Origin: Luidia sarsii
Lineage: Eukaryota; Echinodermata; Asteroidea; Paxillosida; Luidiidae
Assembly (NCBI GenBank): GCA_949987565.1
Contig: OX465120.1
Location: 4,239,927-4,303,926 of the forward strand
Direction: 5' to 3'
DNA length: 64,000 bases
The notes beneath the pieces are model-generated. The model was not told where the DNA came from. It made no database searches and saw only the letters and a list, made by a program, of their open reading frames with translations. Both the position numbers and the translations under genes were made by a program. Positions 61,001-64,000 of the stretch are shown here, one piece after another; within the stretch, counting starts at the first letter, position 1, and each line of letters starts with the position of its first letter.

Positions 61001-63240
61001 ACTGCCTGGAGTGGAGGCAGTTACGCTCCATTGACGACGCATAATGGGCCCTTTTTCGAACGGATAATCTCTTGACAAAAGCCACAACGACGTCCGAATT
61101 GTGCCAGGTTTTACTCTCTTGTACCCATAGTATACCCTTATCGATTTATTTTACAGAAATATATTGTGGGCCTGACGTTTCGATCTTCGCAGGACCTTTC
61201 TCTCTGCCTTTGAGAAAGGTTCTGCTAGGATCGAAACGTCAGGTCCACTAAATTTTAAGATTTGCATATTGGTAAGTGTAGTCAGTAAGCAGTTTGCAAC
61301 ATTTATGTATATCACTTTAAAAAATATATTTTTCCGATTGTTTTAGCGAGATTTGAAAATGATGCATTGTTCAAAAACCCCCTTATGGTGGTCATCGACG
61401 CTGTAAAAACCACCCAGCGCGAAATGGATAAACTCACTTGAAATGGACAACAGAGGGTTTTCCATTTGCAAAGCATGAGCAAACTAGGAGCAGCAGAGTC
61501 CTATGATTTCACTATTTCCATTTGAACCATACTTTGGTTTTCCCAGCCATGAGTTCTACACAGTCTCGGCTCAGCTCTTCTACGGCGGGAACACCCTCCA
61601 TTTCCAGACGGACACCTGGCCCGTTCGCATCAATAGTTCCTTCTTTGACAAGCTGGCCTGGAACCAAGAGTAAGTACTGTGCAGGCCTTGAACCCTAAAA
61701 AGGCAGGGCTGTGTCCGGAGATCCTATGGTATGGTTTGGTCTCTTGGTGGGCCATTACGGCCTCCCAATAGATTTTTGCAACAGTGTGTACATGTACATG
61801 TACTATTGCTCCCAAATTTGGCACCTATTTATTGCTTATATCCGGTAATGTTGTCTATTAAAGTGCATACTTTTTTCTGTTAAAGGTCTACATAAATAGG
61901 ATTTGAAAAGAGCTAAAAACTCTCCTTAGGTACATGTAATGCTCACAATATAATCAATACAGGATTGATTTTTACAATTTTTGTTTGCGCCTAATTTCAC
62001 CCAAAAACATTGAAAAAGTTTGCCCTGCCCCCCAAATTCCCCCTGTGAGCATGTGACGTCTCATACAGACCAAAAGCAGCCGAACGAGGGGATCGAAATG
62101 CTGAGATGATAAAGTGCGCTACTGCACACGTGACAGTGCAGTATTTACGGCTGATAGACAATAGAGACAATGCAGGACCAGTGCAAAGCGCACGACCTCA
62201 AGGCTGACCACAAATTCTGTATGTGACGTAGTGGGGGGCACAATTTTAGGACCAAAATATAGCGTTTTTTTTGCTAAATTAATCATTGTTGGTCTCAAAA
62301 CTGATAGACACTTTGGGTTTTATAACAATACCGATTTATTAAACTCCAAGTTAATTTTGATTTCTGTATACCTTTAAATCAACTATCGTACTGTTATCCC
62401 CCATTTGATGAGTTTTCAAGTAAGGATTAACATGACCACAGGGAATTGGTCAATGTTTATGAGCTATCTGTGGGTCTGAAAAGAGCCGGTAAATCGTGTT
62501 GGTTTTCATTCAAGACACACAATTGCAATTAAGGGGCAAACCTGTCGCATTAGTGGTACAGAAAAAGAAAAAAAACGCGTCAGGAGATGGGCAGAGTACA
62601 CACTACTCGAAATGTTGATTTACTGGCTCTTTTCAGACCCACACTTCCTGAAAGAGAAGATATGCATGGTGTTTGTGAAAATGATTGTGTTATCCCATTC
62701 AGTGACACCGCCTCTCTGTTGACCCGTGGAACGAAAAATGAAAACATTTTAGGACCACACGCCGTGTTCTTTGCTATATTCCAGGGGGTAGTCAATTTAA
62801 CCATAAAGCAAGAACCTTGCTCTATGCGTGGACTGGGTTGGGCTAATATAGCAGGCCATAAGATCGGAAGGTGCTCTCACGGAAGGAGACTAGGGACGCT
62901 TCGCAGCTCCCACCGCAAACTTTCCACTAAGTTTTCCACCATGCAACAACCTTCAAGTCTTACCCTAATAGATGGAGTCGGGTCGTGTGGTTTGAATCCC
63001 TGTCGAGCTGCCCTATCTTTATCGTGTCACCACAGAGTGTTCCTGACTCTGTTTTACTCTCTCCGATCCCCTGCCTGTCTTACCTCCAAGGTTGGAGCTG
63101 CCCGTACCGGTCAGCCAGCTACCGAGGGAAGCGCGGCTCATTCTGACCCTGTACGGGCAGGACAGCTCCAGCAGGGACGTCCGCAGTGCCGACAAGTCCA
63201 CGCTGGGCTGGGTGGCCATCTCCATGTTCAACTTCCGAGG
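44374..63240 (+). CDS. PIK3C2: Class II phosphoinositide 3-kinase, N-terminal eleven coding exons (partial)
   Basis: Joined exons: 44374-46054, 51228-51376, 52307-52395, 53324-53481, 54684-54798, 55869-55980, 57198-57277, 59476-59542, 60156-60505, 61547-61669, 63091-63240. All have AG/GT borders and matching phases; 1024 codons are complete and the frame runs off the window in phase 2. Class II PI3Ks make PI3P and PI(3,4)P2 on endocytic membranes. The disordered N-terminus (about 1-630) should bind trafficking partners. The PI3K Ras-binding domain spans about 640-770, a linker follows, and the N-terminal C2 domain starts near 908. The last domains are beyond the window. C2 pieces (RLVDMYCAAFDTDF, STLGWVAISMFNFRG) look closest to vertebrate PIK3C2B, but an invertebrate gene may predate the A/B/G split. 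Confidence 0.93.
47489..47866. mobile_element. TTAA-flanked MITE
   Basis: Left end AGCCCATAAGGGCTACACAA and right end TTGTGTAGGGGCT share an inverted core (CTACACAACATTGGT against ACCAATGTTGTGTAG). TTAA lies at both flanks (47485-47488, 47867-47870), the duplication typical of piggyBac and Kolobok elements. It has no transposase. Confidence 0.75.
48600..49060. repeat. GTACAT palindromic microsatellite in PIK3C2 intron 1
   Basis: Dense ACATGT/GTACAT/ACCGGT hexamers. Other blocks lie near 49180-49230, 50080-50220, 50577-50650 and 52660-53160. Confidence 0.9.
49142..49260 (-). repeat. Reverse-strand tRNA-like (SINE-like) segment split by microsatellite
   Basis: On the minus strand, GTAGTTCAGATGGTAAGAG matches an A box and GGTTCAAGTCCC a B box. 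About 80 bases lie between them, mostly GTACAT microsatellite where the anticodon arm should be. Confidence 0.5.
51228..51376 (+). CDS. PIK3C2: PIK3C2 exon 2
   Basis: Phase 1 to 0. GAQSDAKSDVVTRRPTSVVG and KPEPWRPSSTHT, a polar linker with no domain. The call rests on both neighbouring phases fitting (acceptor CTCAAAG, donor GAT|GTACGT). The acceptor has a weak pyrimidine tract. Confidence 0.65.
51538..52250. repeat. Dispersed repeat, copy A (with nested MITE)
   Basis: Matches 61884-62375: AAATAGGATTTGAAAA at the left, then GTGAGCATGTGACGTC and AAAGCGCACGACCTCAAGGC further on. Copy A carries the insertion at 51616-51776; copy B is the empty site. Confidence 0.85.
51616..51776. mobile_element. 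161-bp MITE nested in a dispersed repeat
   Basis: Ends GGTGGATTTCACAAAG and GTTTGGTGAAATCGACC, inverted. The flanks ACTGG (51611-51615) and ACAGG (51777-51781) are a 5-bp target-site duplication with one mismatch. The related repeat at 61884-62375 shows the uninterrupted site (AATACAGGATTGA). A diverged reverse copy lies at 8452-8587. Confidence 0.85.
52307..52395 (+). CDS. PIK3C2: PIK3C2 exon 3
   Basis: Phase 0 to 2. ASKVFFGDGLFDLATEKDEE then AAAFSRTVAR. This corresponds to the helix just before the Ras-binding domain (vertebrate paralogues have EEVAAFC at this place). Acceptor TTGTTTTTAACCAG, donor AG|GTAGGC. Confidence 0.85.
53324..53481 (+). CDS. PIK3C2: PIK3C2 exon 4 (start of Ras-binding domain)
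   Basis: Phase 2 to 1. ATNPGYIHSPVFINH and KPIIFTCDG match the start of the class II PI3K Ras-binding domain (TNPGYLLSP and TFTCD in vertebrates). Confidence 0.93.
53625..54155. repeat. CCTCTGAAAT minisatellite with inverted ends
   Basis: About 20 irregular copies of AATCCTCTGAAATCCT inside a PIK3C2 intron. The outer edges CTTAACCCTAATG and AGGTAAGGGTTAAG are inverted, so the whole block may be a foldback element. Confidence 0.75.
54684..54798 (+). CDS. PIK3C2: PIK3C2 exon 5 (Ras-binding domain)
   Basis: Phase 1 to 2. VNIYVQHVISQALCHEEVSD and SYILKVPGYAEYLHN, matching the domain's helix and the YVLKVCGQEEVL segment of class II enzymes. Confidence 0.93.
54931..55070. mobile_element. 140-bp foldback element
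   Basis: AGTCGCCCTTGTGGTTCCCT and its near complement AGGGAACCACACGGGCGACT form the ends; a second pair (CTGGTGAACCAG against CTGGTTCC) lies inside. Confidence 0.75.
55222..55300 (-). repeat. Reverse-strand tRNA-like (SINE-like) segment
   Basis: The minus strand gives GGACATGGGTTAAAGCATC (A-box-like) and, about 27 bases on, GGATTCAAATCCC (B-box-like). Confidence 0.45.
55869..55980 (+). CDS. PIK3C2: PIK3C2 exon 6 (end of Ras-binding domain)
   Basis: Phase 2 to 0. DIKLSSYEYVQECLKLDRDV then KLVLLHRAEMKSNLKRT, matching the LGSHEYIQYCRKFDIDIRLQL region of vertebrate enzymes. Confidence 0.93.
56090..56155 (+). mobile_element. Hammerhead-like family 2, single-arm copy
   Basis: GCCTTTGAGAAAGGTCCTGG, then TAGGATCGAAACGTC, then TGGCCCGACTAAATTTTGAG. 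Only the + arm is present. Confidence 0.65.
56449..57190. repeat. Local tandem duplication in PIK3C2 intron 6
   Basis: The segment starting GAGTCAGTATCACTTGAAAG recurs from about 56876 (GGTCAGTATCAAACCACAC...). The shared landmarks are TTCATTAATTAGCAA, GCACAACATAATA, GAGATCTATA and TCCCAAATGTTTT. A family 2 element (about 56525-56640) interrupts the first copy only. Confidence 0.8.
57198..57277 (+). CDS. PIK3C2: PIK3C2 exon 7
   Basis: Phase 0 to 2. IEDDRSDISQINFLSLFERP VTTAVSK; vertebrate paralogues have the matching DDE/DDQ...LNKHLYQIEKP segment after the Ras-binding domain. Confidence 0.88.
57811..58028. mobile_element. Hammerhead-like family 2, inverted copy with expanded centre
   Basis: Inverted arms GTGGGCCTGACGTTTCGATC and complement. 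The centre has four repeats of a CTGCCTTTCTCAAAGACT-type unit. The tail TTTTGGTAATTTTAATCAGG continues to TATATCACC. Confidence 0.8.
58742..58825 (+). repeat. tRNA-like (SINE-like) segment
   Basis: GCTAGCTCAGGTGGTAAGAG at 58753-58772 is a near-perfect A box; AGATTCATGTCCC at 58805-58817 is a degraded B box. The region is a pseudo-tRNA, not a gene. Confidence 0.5.
59190..59366. mobile_element. Hammerhead-like family 2, inverted copy (type description)
   Basis: The + arm reads stem I GCCT (here GTCT), unpaired TTGAGAAA, stem II GGTCCT-GCT-TGGATC, then GAAATGTC and AGGC. The family consensus is GAAACGTC. The left arm is the inverted complement. The tail AAATTTTAAGATTTGCATTT then TTTTAGTCAGTAAGCAGTTT runs to TATCAC. 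Related copies: 7868-8045, 56090-56155, about 56525-56640, 57811-58028, about 59895-60020, 61150-61320 and 63838-63985, plus a tail alone at about 54860-54912. Confidence 0.75.
59476..59542 (+). CDS. PIK3C2: PIK3C2 exon 8
   Basis: Phase 2 to 0. KKGLDVLLNAFNTESDKLRT AAK; it corresponds to the helical linker (LLDTYHNEV...) between the Ras-binding and C2 domains. Confidence 0.83.
60156..60505 (+). CDS. PIK3C2: PIK3C2 exon 9 (linker helix and start of C2 domain)
   Basis: Phase 0 to 2, 116 codons, GC-rich. VKALCFTLAGVEPNEISDAV and LRLVDMYCAAFDTDF match the class II linker (VKAICNALAAVE, LVELYCNTFNADF). A short alanine run is followed by VSVKGHSLRVCVASAHRLPT, the first C2 strand. Confidence 0.93.
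60580..60660. repeat. CTGT microsatellite
   Basis: Irregular GTCTGTCTGTC runs in a PIK3C2 intron. Confidence 0.8.
61150..61320. mobile_element. Hammerhead-like family 2, inverted copy
   Basis: GTGGGCCTGACGTTTCGATC and its complement, short centre TTTCTCTCTGCCTTTGAGAA, then tail to TATATCAC. Confidence 0.8.
61547..61669 (+). CDS. PIK3C2: PIK3C2 exon 10 (C2 domain)
   Basis: Phase 2-2. HEFYTVSAQLFYGGNTLHFQ and SFFDKLAWNQE, matching the PI3K C2 domain (YLSCSLSHGGK and the W-D/N-Q strand). Confidence 0.92.
61884..62375. repeat. Dispersed repeat, copy B (empty site)
   Basis: Same family as 51538-52250 without the nested 161-bp MITE. Confidence 0.85.
62470..62643. mobile_element. Foldback element
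   Basis: GTGGGTCTGAAAAGAGCCGG and GGCTCTTTTCAGACCCAC are inverted with ~25-bp arms around a ~120-bp loop. Confidence 0.65.
63091..63240 (+). CDS. PIK3C2: PIK3C2 exon 11 (C2 domain, last in window)
   Basis: Phase 2-2. LELPVPVSQLPREARLILTL and STLGWVAISMFNFRG, matching FPVQVNRLPRE...LGWVTTPLFNFR of the class II C2 domain. Donor GG|GTGAGG; the gene continues past the window. Confidence 0.93.
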
Positions 63241-63288
63241 GTGAGGCGCGAGGAACGTCGGTCAATTTTCCTTTTTTTTCTCCTCTCA

Positions 63289-63746
63289 CACTATGAACAT
63301 CTGAACCGCGAAAGAGGGGTGAAAATGTCATTTCGCCGTGAAACTAAAAAGTCACTGTGATTTCACGGTGCATTTTTTTTACAGTGAATTCACCGTGCAA
63401 ATAAGCGCCTCTCTGACCCGATAAGGACATGTTCAGGTCACTAAAGAGAATGTGAAAAAAACGTGAATATCAAGGGTGGGAAGCTCCCGCCTTGAGGGAT
63501 GGCTAATTCAATTACCAGTAGGGACCACCAGCCCCCATAGAGGTACTGTATGGTGTCCCTGTAACTGTCACTCCCAGATACTTCTAAATTGCCTCTAGCC
63601 ATTTACCACCAGGAATGTGGCCTTGAAGACCACTGGTGAAAACACCGTGAAAATGACTTGGCTAACCTAACTGTGTGCCATGATTTTTTTTTTCCACGGC
63701 TAAATGACATTATCACCCCATTTTCATGGTTTAGATGTTCATAACT
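63289..63746. mobile_element. CACTA-like MITE, copy 3
   Basis: Begins CACTATGAACATCTGAACCG 49 bp after the exon 11 donor and ends CATGGTTTAGATGTTCATA with a degraded last few bases. The interior closely matches copy 1. Confidence 0.8.
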
Positions 63747-63837
63747 ATTGTCATTCTGTTCTTATCCCAACAGGCTTGGCCAAGTCAATGAGATGTTTAT
63801 TATTATTATTATTATTATTATTATAATTTTTATCTCA

Positions 63838-63985
63838 AAAATTAGAGGGCCTGACGTTTCGATCCTAGCAGGACCTTTCTCAAAAGGATCTATGATCGAA
63901 ATGTCAGGCCCTCTAACTTTTTGAGATTCATGTTTTGCAGGTCATTTTAGTCAGTGAGCAGTTTGCAACAGTTTTTGTATTAACT
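63838..63985. mobile_element. Hammerhead-like family 2, inverted copy
   Basis: AGGGCCTGACGTTTCGATCC and complement (GATCGAAATGTCAGGCCCT), with the tail TTTTAGTCAGTGAGCAGTTT near the window end. An ATT triplet run (63800-63825) precedes it. Confidence 0.75.
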
Positions 63986-64000
63986 TCATTATTATGTTTA

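Noticed and set aside
62587..63360. 257-codon frame overlapping PIK3C2 exon 11
   Set aside because: It reads exon 11 in the wrong frame and runs into a MITE; the phase from exon 10 selects another frame.

Overview
This is eukaryotic nuclear DNA: two spliced protein-coding genes on the + strand, sitting in very repeat-rich DNA. No operon, phage or bacterial feature was seen. Intron phases match at every junction I could test. Frequent palindromic GTACAT microsatellite, AGGCCTAT-rich spacers, many small foldback/MITE families and GC-rich exons with alanine and serine runs suggest a marine invertebrate deuterostome. An echinoderm is my best guess and a hemichordate the main alternative. That assignment is inference from style and not from a marker gene.

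Layout. 1-6441: 3.9 copies of a 1657-bp tandem repeat carrying a tRNA-like (SINE-like) segment. 6442-9923: spacer with a broken THAP-type zinc-finger exon (6686-6931), GTACAT microsatellite and several MITEs. 9924-19762: the last ten exons of a receptor tyrosine kinase (two Ig-like exons, a transmembrane exon, then a complete FGFR/VEGFR-style kinase domain and the stop codon). Its 5' end is not recognised. Its introns hold an 80-bp minisatellite (18 copies), a 12-bp minisatellite, a CCCTG satellite, CACTA-like MITEs and hammerhead-ribozyme-like elements. 20041-20770: tetranucleotide repeats. 21400-40073: seven head-to-tail copies of a ~2.67-kb unit, each with a ~0.8-kb pyrimidine tract and each ending in a hammerhead-like element. 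40074-44373: spacer with nested foldback transposons and a GAGACA repeat. 44374 to the window end: the first eleven coding exons of a class II phosphoinositide 3-kinase (PIK3C2 type). They cover a long disordered N-terminus, the Ras-binding domain and part of the C2 domain; the lipid-kinase, PX and terminal C2 domains lie beyond the window.

The two genes are separate transcription units and nothing here shows co-regulation, although receptor tyrosine kinases and class II PI3Ks act in connected signalling and membrane-traffic pathways.

The most notable non-coding signal is a dispersed element whose apex reads as a hammerhead ribozyme core (CTGATGA, stem II, GAAAC, GTC) with a minimal stem III. 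It occurs nine times: in two RTK introns and at the end of each of the seven array units. A second family with the same stem II-GAAACGTC architecture but an altered core is scattered through the PIK3C2 introns. Several nested transposons can be resolved to the base through their target-site duplications.
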